This document shows, piece after piece, positions 24,950-35,199 of a stretch of DNA of 64,000 nucleotides. Position 1 is the first letter of the stretch. Each line of letters opens with the position of its first letter. The DNA comes from Amyelois transitella (Eukaryota; Arthropoda; Insecta; Lepidoptera; Pyralidae): assembly GCF_032362555.1 (NCBI RefSeq), contig NC_083513.1, positions 3,348,001 to 3,412,000 of the forward strand. Direction: 5' to 3'. A model generated the notes under the pieces. The model did not search any database. It was not told the DNA's origin and saw nothing but the letters and a program-made list of their open reading frames with translations. Position numbers and translations under genes: made by a program.

Positions 24950-27000
24950 TTCGTCTTTTACAGTGTGCACGGGAAGAGAAGCACCTAGAATACAGTTTTT
25001 TTTATCTTGACTACCAAACCAGCAATGAAGCCTTTTAATATCGTGTCTAAAATTTGATTTGTCTTAGTTTTGTCTCTACTTATAGCAACAAAAATAAACC
25101 GGTTTATATTAAAATCAACAATTTTCTTTCCAATAAAATCATACCTCATGTCATATCGTAAATAAATCCACAAAAAATATGGAGGATCTCCGGATACCGT
25201 CATTCTCAATTGACTGACTTCAATATGAACACATTTCACCCATGCGACACTTCATATTGGATATTTCTGATCGCTAATTTATATCATTCACTCAATATTT
25301 CTTCCAGACTGGGTTAGTATAATATTACTCGTAGATATGAAATTGGATAAATTGAACATTACAATTAGTCAATTTTACCTCTGAAGAGTATAAGTTTGCA
25401 TATAAATATTGATCACTGAATCTACATACTTACAAGTAATTATCATATCATTTCACATGACCAAACGTCGTAACTTTCATTTGATTTCTGTCTTCTTTTA
25501 AAAAAAAATATTTCATGCTCTCATTTCTAACGCATTTACTCTGCTTTTTCTTTTTCCAAACCCAACTTTAGACTTTCGCACGTAAGTGCAATTGACAAAT
25601 TCTGATTGTTAATAATAACAACATCACGTTATTAGTGTATTATTTAATACTTACTCCTGCCTACTTACCTCTGTTAGGAAAACCAAAACTAAACAAAACA
25701 GAATTATTCTCTTTATCCTTTCATAAATTGCAATTCGCTTTTCATAAAGTAGGTAAGTAAGTACCATCTTGATCAATGGACCATAGACGACGTGAGTAAA
25801 GAAAATAGACTTGAAACTAGAAAGCATCTGACTAAAGGAAAATTCTAACCGAGTGAATCACGTTAAAAATCGCATGAACTGCATAGTTCTCCCTATACTT
25901 ACTATACACTTGCGACTTTTATTTACCGCCGCTTTTAGTGCTTGCTTTATCTCTTATTTTACAGTAAAGAAGCATTGCAACAATGGCAATAAATCGTGTT
26001 TTTCAAGTTTTGTTTGTACTCTCAAGATTAGATTTTTTTTTGTATACAGAACGGCAGACATAGAATAAGACATAATAATCTTACTGCAGAATTTCAGGAT
26101 TAAAAGTACTGATATCTTTATTAGTATTAATAAAAGTAGGACTAGCACGCTAAAAGGAACCTAATAAATTTTAAAACATTCGTTTTCATAGCATTGTCAA
26201 TAATCAGCTCTTTATGCACTTATTAATAATTAAAAATTAAATTTGAAGCCATGGTTTACCTTACCTTGAGGTCATTGTTTATTTTTCGAAGAGCAACATT
26301 AAGATCCTAATTCCACCAATACGAGTAAACTCAAAGAAATCAGAAACACTAACTGAAATCAAAAATAAAAGGTGAAATTCTCTCAAAGACTTCCCGTTTG
26401 TTTCAATTTAATTTGCCGTTTCCACGAAATAACTACTTACTTATCAAACAGATTATAAAAACGAGCTTGGTTTATTCTGTTTGATAATTTTACACAATAG
26501 GTATATTCAGACTCGCGGCCACAAAAGAACACGGTAAGGCATAATTTTTAAAGTTTTCTTTTTACTTGTCCTTCAAGCTGCATTATTTGCGAAAGGGAAT
26601 TCTTGCTTAATATCTTAACAATTTTACTCAGACATTTTATAGTGAATATCTTAGTAGAATATAAAATAACTAGCAGTTTGCCCTCTACTATGCCAGCAAA
26701 TAATAGGTACTTTGGACTGCATTTAGAGTTCCTTAGTCAAAATGGCAGAAACGGAACCTTTAGCTTCATCATGTTTGAATGTAGTTAGGACTTTAACTAC
26801 ATTGCTTTATGATGGCTTCATGCATATAAATTTTTATCAAAATCGGAAACGTAACATTGTCATTTGTAATTATTTTCAAGGATAGTCAGCCACGCATGTA
26901 CTTTAACTGAGGCAATTTAAAAAAAAAATTTCGTCTCTGTACACTTCATAAAACTTATACTTACTAAAGGAAAAAGAAATAAAATTTCGAATGAATATTA
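24950..27000. other. Non-coding, no recognised feature
   Basis: AT-rich. The open frames at 24985-25239 (minus) and 25853-26148 (both strands) have no domain. An AATAAA on the minus strand at 27011-27016 could serve the gene that ends at 27356. Confidence 0.4.
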
Positions 27001-27355
27001 TTTCAACTATTTTATTAATCGATTTTATATTATAGACTTTCTCACAATATGAGACTCACATTAAAAGTATATTTTTAAACAAAATGATTTATATTGTTAT
27101 ACTTATAATGAAATATCAATTTAAATTATTCATATTTCAACATACCTACTACTTAAATTTAAAAAATATGAAACCTATGTTTACTAAATGACAGAAGTTG
27201 GTTAGGCAAATTTTGAACTCAGATTAAAAAAAACAGTATCTTTAGAAATCAATGACAGACAAAAATCACTAATAAGTAAATTATTTTGTGTAATTTTCCA
27301 AGTCATATTTTATTTTAGGTACTACATGCCATCACACATTAAACTAAAATCTTAT

Positions 27356-30300
27356 CTAATCAGTAGGTATTTCCACGTTAGCTTCTTGTGTATTATCCAG
27401 TCTGAAACAAAAAAAACAAAATTCCATAGTAAATAAACAAATATTTCGTAATTTGTGCATACTCGTAATAAACAAATAACAACCTATTACGAATTTCGAA
27501 CGCAGATTCACAATATTGGCATAGGAGCCCTAATGAATAGTGTTTGATAAAATACTTGAATAGGTAGCCTAATGAAGGTGAAGATACAATGACAAAGCGA
27601 TATTGATCATATACAATTTACAAGTAACGCCTACGCAGTGTTGCCAGCATATAAAGCAGCGTTAAGTTCTTGATATGTGTGGAAAAACTAATTGAAAAAA
27701 ATAACAGAAAAGATTTGAAACAGTTACATTGTGCGCTTGTAATCTAATGTGTGGTTCTTTTAACCAATAGACATTACTTATGCGGCATAAATTTAAATTA
27801 CTAGACTATATATATAGTTCTTTATTTAGACAGATACATATACTGTCTTTAAAAATATAGGTAAAAGATACAAAATTACATATGGCAATATTAAAAGTAT
27901 GTATATAATAGGTGTATTAGTTACTAATTTGACGAAATGATTTTAATACCTAAGTGTAATCAGTGTAAGTATACCTAATTTTGAATTCAAATTATTGAAA
28001 ACCAAATACGTTTTACATTATCTCAATTAACATGGTAATTAACTTTAAATAATAAATACTAATTTAACCTACCTATCTATAGTAACTGGCTTCAAACTAT
28101 TTTCCATAAGGACAGTAATTTCCTATGTTCCTGTAATTATAATAAATAATTTTATATAATTAAATGACTAAACATCTCAATATTTTTAGAAAGATATAGA
28201 ATTTTAAGAGACTTTTATGTAAGTAAGTTATTGAGCCAAAAAGACCTGCGGCAGAAGGTGAAAAACATAGATCGATCGCAGCAAAATTTAAAACAGACCT
28301 GCCCCCCACTTCCAGTCTTGAAAAGACTGATAGGCCACATTCAGCTGCTTGGCTTTATGATAGTACTAGAGGCCGCCCGCGACTTCGTCCGCATGGAAAC
28401 CCTATCAATCCCGCGGGAACTCTGGGATGAAAAGTAGCCTATGTGTTATTCTGGGTCTTCAGCTACCTACATACCAAATTTCATGGTAATCGGTTCAGTA
28501 GTTTTTGCGTGAAAGAGTAACAAACATCCATACATCCATACAAACTTTCGCCTTTATAATAGTAGTAGGATTGAGTTTCAAATAGTGACAGTTTGCTAGC
28601 CCATCGCCTAAAAGAAGAATGCCAAGTTTATCAAAAGATGTAGATTACCAAAAGATGATTTATATATTAAGAATCATCTTTTGGTAATCTACTAAGAAAC
28701 CGTAAAGCGTTGGTTACACAGCAAAAACCTATTCTAATAAGTTGAAAGTTGGCTCGGACAAAGAAATCTCATCAGAAATGTACGCGCAACATTTCCTTGC
28801 CTCAAGCCTACCATGGTAGCGGCTTTCTAACCAACCGTTCGCGTTTCAGTTGCTAAAATTAAGTCACTGGAATACCTGTTTGCCTATAAAACGCATCTGT
28901 AACGAAGCCGGACCGCATAATTGGGAGTTTTAAAACATGACGATTGATTGAGGTTATGATCAGAATGGTCACGTCATTGCATGGCTGTAATAAAGGTAAT
29001 TTTAATTGTTATATCTTCAGCGAAAGAACCACGTGGGCAAACTGCGAGACGTGACTAGTTTTAAACATTTACCAGAAATAAATCAGTTCTAATTGTCACT
29101 GATATTTCCGACGCGTCGTCCCTCGTCAACAGAAAGGGCATGCGAAATTATTAAACACACGAATATGTCTGCCACAGAGTTCCGACTGGGTTTCAGAGTC
29201 CCAGCGTTAGTCGTTTAGGTATTTTTTGTTTTAATTAAACCAAGCCCTAACGACCTTCTGGAGGTCATTGCTATAAATTTGGGGTAAAGTAAGTACAGGT
29301 CGTACTATAATTTTAGCAGATGTTTTTAATTTGAATACATTAATGAAACATTATATTCCGATAAGTGATGTTAACACTCTGGCCAACACGCCCAAATACC
29401 TTAGTAGCGTACTTACATATAATTACGTCTATAACCCTTGGGGAGTTGACAGAGTGAACAATCTTGAAAAGACTGAAAGGCAACGTTGAGCTGTATGGCT
29501 TAAATATCAAAACGATCGAAACTACTTTATCCCACTATTTAAGTATATGGGTTCGTCACAGCAGATAATTTTTACATATAATTTGTTCATTCACTTGCCA
29601 TCTTACAAGAAACTTCTTTCCAACTCATGTTTTCCTTAGCGTTTCCAATCATTTCTTTTTTTTGTCTTCTCCTTTTTCTCCTAATGTCTAAATAAAGCAA
29701 AACGTTTAAAATCTAAATAAATGGAATGATAACAAAAAAATATATCTAAATAATAACAATATTAATAAAATAATGTCTAGCAAGCGATCTAGTTTAATGT
29801 CAAAACACCTTACACTAAAATAGAAACTTACGCGTAATAAGGCAATGGTTTCCCTTGCAGCATTAGTGCGAGAGCAGCCTTAGAACTTCTTTTGCCCGGA
29901 ACGCCGTCCCATGGCTCCTTGCTCAACATGTGATCTGTAATGTAACAATAAAACATTCGTGCTCAAAATCCTCTTTTAATTTATTAAAACATTCTGCCCC
30001 CCGTAGCATGACACGTGCGGCGCCAAAAATGTAGCTGTCCCGTTTCGTCGAAATGAATAGCGATAGTTTTCCGTGCGATAAAAACGGCGTCGCGTATGCA
30101 ATGTTACGGAAAACTATAACAGGTTAACTTGATGCTAAACCTTTAGTTTTCAATCAAATAACTAATGAATATAATTAATTTATAACTAAATAAATACGGT
30201 AGAATTGGAAACCTCCTCCTTCTTTTGAAGTCGGCTAAAAATACATTACAAACATATTATATTAAAATTTTCCTTTCTTCAATTTTGTGTGTAGGAAGGC

Positions 30301-33300
30301 TTGACACGATTATGTAAAAAAGTTTTAGGAGTTTAGGAACTAAATAATACAACTAAAAACTCACGTAGGCTGCTTTAAAAAATTAATTAAAAACTTTTGT
30401 TAATTTTGCTATAACTACAACATTTGATAAAATTTCCTTCCAAAAAGTCAAATGGCCTTTCAGTCTCTTTGCGATTGTTTCTGTCTGCCCCGTAAGGGAT
30501 AAAGACGTTATAACATGTAAGTACGTACATTTATACTCTAACATATAAGTTCCAACTGAATGTAAAATTTCTTAAACAGGTGCGAGGAAAATTTTCATTC
30601 CTTATTGCACAAGAAGTACCTAATAACTTTAACATTGAGCCTCAGCTCCCCTTAACCCTTTACTCAACATGTGGTCTGTAACGACACATTCAAACAAATG
30701 GCTCGCACCCAAACGCCCCAAACTTGTTTATTTTGGTAACCCTACGCTTATTGAGCGAACTACAAGTTGGACAGAATCTGTATTAATTTTGTGACACTCA
30801 ACTTTGATTTACGATTGCCAACAAAATGTTTGATGTATGTATGTTCAAAAAGATTAATGCTTGAAATATAACATAACAAATGCATGGCAACATGACTACT
30901 AACATATATTTTCATACAAGTTCGTCGGCTTAGTCCGTGATTCGTTCAAACTGCTTTTGGCTAAGCCTTCTTCAGTATACGATGATCATAAAGTATCCCA
31001 ATCCCAACTATCACAATTAATATAATTAATGCGAAAGTAAGTTTACTTGTTTCTTATCCTTCACGCGTTATCTTCTGAACCAACCTTCTTGAAATTTTGC
31101 GTAATAATTAAGAGTATGTCTGGAGACTGACATAGGATACTTTTTATCCCGGTAAAAACTTGAGTTCCCGTGTGATTTCCAAAAGACCTGTATTCTTTTG
31201 AAGGTGGCGCTAAATTTGCTCGTGTAGGTGGCGTTAAATTCGCGCGGGCACAACAGCGATTAAAAAAGTAAAAGTAGATAATATTTTTAACTCAAATTTG
31301 TTCAATGCTCATAATAATAGATTCGTCGCAAATACAAATATCGGAATTAAAATTGGATTTATATCTATTTCTTTGGCAGTAGAATCATAATCATAGGGTA
31401 AATTAACAACTACTAAAATAGATACAAGACTTACTTTTGAAGGCATTTCCCGTTCTCTTCCTATACTCCTGCTCGATGGCCGGCAACAGCCCTGGGTACA
31501 GTTGAACTGGCGTCCGATAGAAATCTTTTGACCATAGAATTAATGATAAAGCAATGGTGGACATAGATCATTTCATATCATGAAATTACTTATGTGCTAA
31601 GGCGACCCCAATGTTTAATCCTGCTAATGCAAATTGCAAGATTAGCCGTTGGACTCATTGTAATATTCTCATCAATGCAAAAGTATAGTATGTCCATTAT
31701 TCGTCCTCCTGGCTTTAGTCCCGGTTGCATCCTCACCTCGCTGGAGAGTAGCATGGGTTTTGCCTTTGACCATGGATTCTGGATCCTGGATTTAGTGAGT
31801 CAGGTTTTTACACGAAGCGACTCCCATCTGACCTCTACAACCTTATATATAACACACACCTTATAGACAAACCTAATCCATATTGGTTCCATGGTTACAC
31901 GTGCAGTTGCCTAAATATGCAGGTTTCATCTCGATGCTTTCTCTCACCGTAAAAGCTTCGGTTAGTATTCAAAATAATTTACATAACTTTGAAAAGATTC
32001 ATTGGTACATGGCTGAGGTGGTATTTGAACCTGTGCCTTATTGCCCATCACGCATTTTATCCGGGCACCTTACCGACTCGACCACCGACGCTTTCAGTAT
32101 GTACGTTGCAGGGACATAAGTTGTGGCACATGTAAATGTAAAGTTTACACATGGAAATCAAGATATGGAGGTCAAATATGGCTGGTGATTATATAACTCC
32201 TGTTTCGAATTTTTTTTTACTAGCATTATAAAAAAATAAAAAATACTTACACAGCATTCGCTCGCCGGCTGCTGGTCCCTCCAGTATAGTGTCATCGCTG
32301 CGCGCACGCAAGTAATCTGTAAAAATATATTTCCGGGTGTTAACTGGTACCGAAGTACCTATCTCCAATTATATGGAAATTTTTCTTTTTAATATTTAGA
32401 TAGCTTTTAAAAGTCTTAGTCAGGAATGAATGAATCACTATTTGAATCTCAATTCTATCACTAAGCCAAACAGCTGAGCGCGGCCTATCAGTCTTTTCAA
32501 GACTGGTGGCTCTGTCTACCCCGCTAGGGATATAGACGTGATTATATGTATGTGTATGTATGTTTAATGCTGTTCCATTTTTAAATCGAAGTAGGTACTG
32601 AGTTTACTCAGATTACTAAGAATTGAAATAAAGAAAATGTTTCATAATATTTCACTTAAAATGAGTTATCTAATTATAAAAGGTGGTTTAAAAAGAACCA
32701 GCCAATCCAAATTAAAATAATAGGAAAGTGCCTTTTCAGCTAGCTCTATTCTGTTTAATTAACATAAGAGTTAATTACACAAAGAGTTAAAACCATTTTA
32801 GAAAGGAATATTTTATGATTCTGCAAGAACTTGTGGGTGTCCAAAAAGTGTTTATGGTAATTTATATGGAAAGTGTATTTTTTTAAATGTATTTCGTATA
32901 TATGTTTTTGCCTGGAAGAGATTGCATAATACGATAAGACCGCCTTATACATAGATACATATGGTCACGTCTAAATCCCTTGCGAGGTAGACAGAGCCAA
33001 CAGTCTTGAAAAGACTGAATGGCCACGTTCAGCTATTTGGCTTAATGATAGAATTGAGATTCAAATAGTGACAGGTTGCTAGCCCATCGCCTAAAAGCCG
33101 GGAACCACACGGCACTTAACCACAAGACCGCCTTATGTGCATTATTTAAGCTTAAGTACGTCTATAACATAAATACATTATAATTTTTGTACACTGGAAC
33201 TTTATTCTTATCATCGTAACGGTACATTAGTTTCTTTGTTTCTACATTGATTGCTAAAATCGGCGATGCAGCTCAGAAAGTAAAGGCAAACGTCGTGAAT

Positions 33301-35082
33301 AACCATGATCACAAATAGATAAGCCTCTCCGGTAAAGATGGCAGACTGGAGTCGCTTCGTGTAAAAACTTACTTACCCAATCAACGACTACGGGCTCCTC
33401 TCTGGAGGGGTGATGGAGCGACGGGACTTACGCCAGGACGATGATTTATGTACTTACTTTAATCTTTTTTCGTATAAAACTATAAGACTTATTAAATTTA
33501 TTTATCTATTCTATGCATCAAGGAAAAACTTAAAAATAAAACTTTAAAGAAAAATTTTGTACAAGGGCACTACTTATTTCTAGAGAAATTTCTTCCAGTA
33601 GGCCCACGACATGAAAATGTAAAGAAATGCATTGGCTTGTGTACATAATGAATAATATATAAACTTACATAAACTTACTAATATTATGTACCTACTTACC
33701 ATCAGTCAGTCAGTACCAACAGAATAACATGGACAAAAATATTTTTTCACAGACATAATATCACGATCATTAAGAAATTACATTCAAATCCCTTATTCAA
33801 CTGCTGTGAAAAGATTTTTGTGAAAATTGTGAAGCTTCTTTATAAGGCCGCTGAAAGGCACGAGCGAGGTCGCGGCGCGAAACGAGGTTTACTAATTAAA
33901 ATCAACCGGCAATGGAGAAAAAATATATAGAGTGCGCATTGGACTCTGATATCACCTAGGTGATCAAAGTATATTAAACCCAAAATTCTTGGCAAATAAT
34001 AATCCTTAGTACCTACTAGTAATGAAGTATTCATTACTATGCCACACTATACCTATTATTTAATAGAAAAATGCTTCTAATGTCAAATAATGTTTTTAAA
34101 TCTGTATCTAATGTTGATTATAGATTCTTTATTTCTTTTTAAACAATTGTAAATCTGCATCCTTTTGATGAATGACACAGATATAGACTAACATAGGCTA
34201 CTAGAACGAAAATCCCAACCAAAGGTCTAATTGTAGAACGAACAACATTTTGAATAGTTTATTTATCTATGGGTGCTTTTACACTATAGCAACACTAAAT
34301 TCAAAGCCCATATTTTAAGTCATAACAAAAATTAATAAGTATATCTTTAAAGTAATACATATTAAAAAAAAACAGTATCATACAAATACGTTCAGAACAT
34401 TGTGAGCGAAAGTCTAACAAACACACATATGTGTGTGTTTTGTTGTACATACTCACAAACTTTTGCATTTATTATATTAGTAAAAAATGGTGCACTCTGC
34501 ATTGTAAAACTATATTTCCATTAAAACTCTATGGAAGTAAACAATTCCTAGTTTCCTGCCCGTTTTAATTACTAGCCTCGTAGTATTGAAGTCTTTAACA
34601 GCTTTGATTTGTATTCTATTTATGTTCTGGCTTGTAAGTTCGTGTTAATTCTAAAACGGCTAATTATTCATGGAAATATTAATACATTGAAATCGTTTTT
34701 AATTATTTTTTTCATAATTACTAATCACCCCCAAAGAAGTTAAGTATTTTGGGTACTACTTAAAACTCTTTATAAAGATAAAGAACCTAGACCCAGGTTA
34801 AAAAGGACCTCTTCTTCAGAGGCAACAACGTTGCCACTACACCTAGAGGGAATCTAATATTTATAAAATTAAAAATAATTTTATCCATGCATAAGCAAGA
34901 ACTTGAAATCAATTTATGACATTATTTCATTTGGTTTTGGTATTTAATTACTTCTGCCATAAATTTTAAATTAAAGGTGTACACCTACCTTTATAAAAGT
35001 TAACGTTCTTGCCAATTTCGGAAGCCCGCGTCGGCCCCGTACACGCCAAAACAGCAAGAATTGATATAAATGCCTCCCGCAT
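27356..35082 (-). CDS. Unrecognised secreted prepropeptide-like protein, 132 aa, five exons
   Basis: I rebuilt five minus-strand exons: 34989-35082, 32251-32316, 31435-31524, 29832-29934 and 27356-27401. All introns are GT/AG and the phases match, giving exactly 399 bases including TAG. The start is the first ATG after a TATA/initiator promoter. Residues 1-20 form a signal peptide (MREAFISILAVLACTGPTRA), so the product is probably secreted. The remainder has no cysteine. Furin or prohormone-convertase style sites stand at 75-77 (RKR) and 97-99 (GKR). If processed they would release T78-P96 with an amidated C-terminus, since G97 could donate the amide. Three residues, KNH, span the exon 3/4 junction region. 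A partial copy of exon 4 lies in intron 3. I do not recognise the family; a neuropeptide-like precursor is inference, and a non-hormonal secreted protein is possible. Introns carry SINE-like, Helitron-like and tRNA-SINE insertions. Confidence 0.7.
28310..28640 (-). mobile_element. LINE-tailed SINE-like repeat split by a Helitron
   Basis: The left piece 28310-28365 (hairpin word, AGGCCACATTCAGCTGCTTG, GCTTTATGATAG) and the right piece 28571-28630 (TTGAGTTTCAAATAGTGACA, GCTAGCCCATCGCCTAAAAG) are adjacent in intact copies. The Helitron-like element 28366-28570 lies exactly between them. Both pieces are in intron 4 of the secreted-protein gene. Confidence 0.75.
28366..28570 (-). mobile_element. 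Helitron-like element nested in a SINE-like repeat
   Basis: This is a 205-bp copy of subfamily 2, with TCCTACTACTATTATAAAGG at its minus-strand 5' end and CTAG at the 3' end, between A and T. It has the CATCCATA duplication also found in the copy at 59165 but not in the one at 9892. The interrupted host repeat gives the empty-site sequence, which supports precise ends and no target-site duplication. Confidence 0.85.
28640..28692. repeat. Perfect 21-bp inverted repeat, 11-bp spacer
   Basis: The arms 28640-28660 (GTAGATTACCAAAAGATGAT plus T) and 28672-28692 are exact reverse complements, separated by 11 AT-rich bases. It lies in intron 4 of the secreted-protein gene, so its transcript could fold into a hairpin. 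It directly follows a SINE-like copy. Confidence 0.8.
29415..29507 (-). mobile_element. LINE-tailed SINE-like repeat, 3' fragment
   Basis: Minus-strand 3' third with AACTCCCCAAGGGTTATAGA, the hairpin region (CAGTCTTTTCAAGATTG) and AGCCATACAGCTCAACGTTG. It is 5'-truncated and lies in intron 4 of the secreted-protein gene. Confidence 0.55.
30451..30525 (+). mobile_element. LINE-tailed SINE-like repeat, 3' fragment
   Basis: GGCCTTTCAGTCTCTTTGCG, then CTGTCTGCCCCGTAAGGGAT and AAAGACGTTATAACATG match the 3' third in plus orientation, within intron 3 of the secreted-protein gene. Confidence 0.5.
30629..30675 (-). CDS. Partial duplicate of exon 4; candidate alternative last exon
   Basis: The minus strand shows a usable acceptor (TCGTTACAG) followed by ACCACATGTTGAGTAAAGG, matching the acceptor and first 16-19 bases of exon 4 (ATCACATGTTGAGCAAGG). 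Joined to exon 3 it keeps phase and reads NHMLSKGLRGAEAQC and then a stop at 30629-30631, which would give a 98-residue protein lacking the GKR site. It could be an alternative terminal exon or a decaying exon duplicate. No poly(A) signal is obvious just downstream. Confidence 0.4.
31010..31258 (+). mobile_element. Old Helitron-like element
   Basis: TAATATAATTAATGCGAAAG, a central ACATAGGATACTTTTTATCC (shared with the young copies) and a GC-rich 3' part CGCGCGGGCACAACAGCGAT. The ends are degraded. It sits in intron 3 of the secreted-protein gene. Confidence 0.5.
31865..32112 (-). mobile_element. tRNA-derived SINE, family A
   Basis: On the minus strand the head reads GTCGGTGGTCGAGTCGGTAA, GGTGCCCGG and box B-like GGTTCAAATACCACC. 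The body matches the copy at 1958-2168 in order. It lies in intron 2 of the secreted-protein gene. Open frames on the plus strand here (31594-31866, 31883-32119) are coincidental. Confidence 0.65.
32425..32566 (+). mobile_element. LINE-tailed SINE-like repeat, 3' half
   Basis: CACTATTTGAATCTCAATTC, the hairpin CAGTCTTTTCAAGACTG, CTACCCCGCTAGGGATATAG, ACGTGATTATATGTATG and a TATG-rich tail. It is one of the clearest 3' ends for comparing with the LINE tail. It lies in intron 1 of the secreted-protein gene. Confidence 0.7.
32950..33117 (-). mobile_element. LINE-tailed SINE-like repeat with internal deletion
   Basis: Minus-strand copy with GTGCCGTGTGGTTCCCGGCT at the 5' end joined directly to TTTAGGCGATGGGCTAGCAA. 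The roughly 90-base block between these words in long copies is missing. The tail reads toward CATATGTATC. Confidence 0.7.
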
Positions 35083-35156
35083 TTTGCAAGATTTTATTAA
35101 GAATAATGAGTTAGCGAGCGGACATAGCTACAGATCCGACTTATCTCTCCCGAGTC

Positions 35157-35195
35157 GGCACTGGCGGGTTAAGCCGCCGACTCTCTTTTTATAAT
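35157..35195 (-). promoter_or_regulatory. TATA box plus initiator of the secreted-protein gene
   Basis: On the minus strand TATAAAA occupies 35193-35187, and the initiator-like CCAGTGC has its central A at 35162, which is 31 bases downstream of the first T. That is the normal TATA-to-start spacing. The ATG at 35082 would follow an untranslated leader of about 80 bases. Confidence 0.6.
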
Positions 35196-35199
35196 ACCC

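Noticed and set aside
31594..32119. Two plus-strand open frames (90 and 78 codons)
   Set aside because: They lie in an intron of the minus-strand secreted-protein gene, and the second is inside a tRNA-derived SINE.
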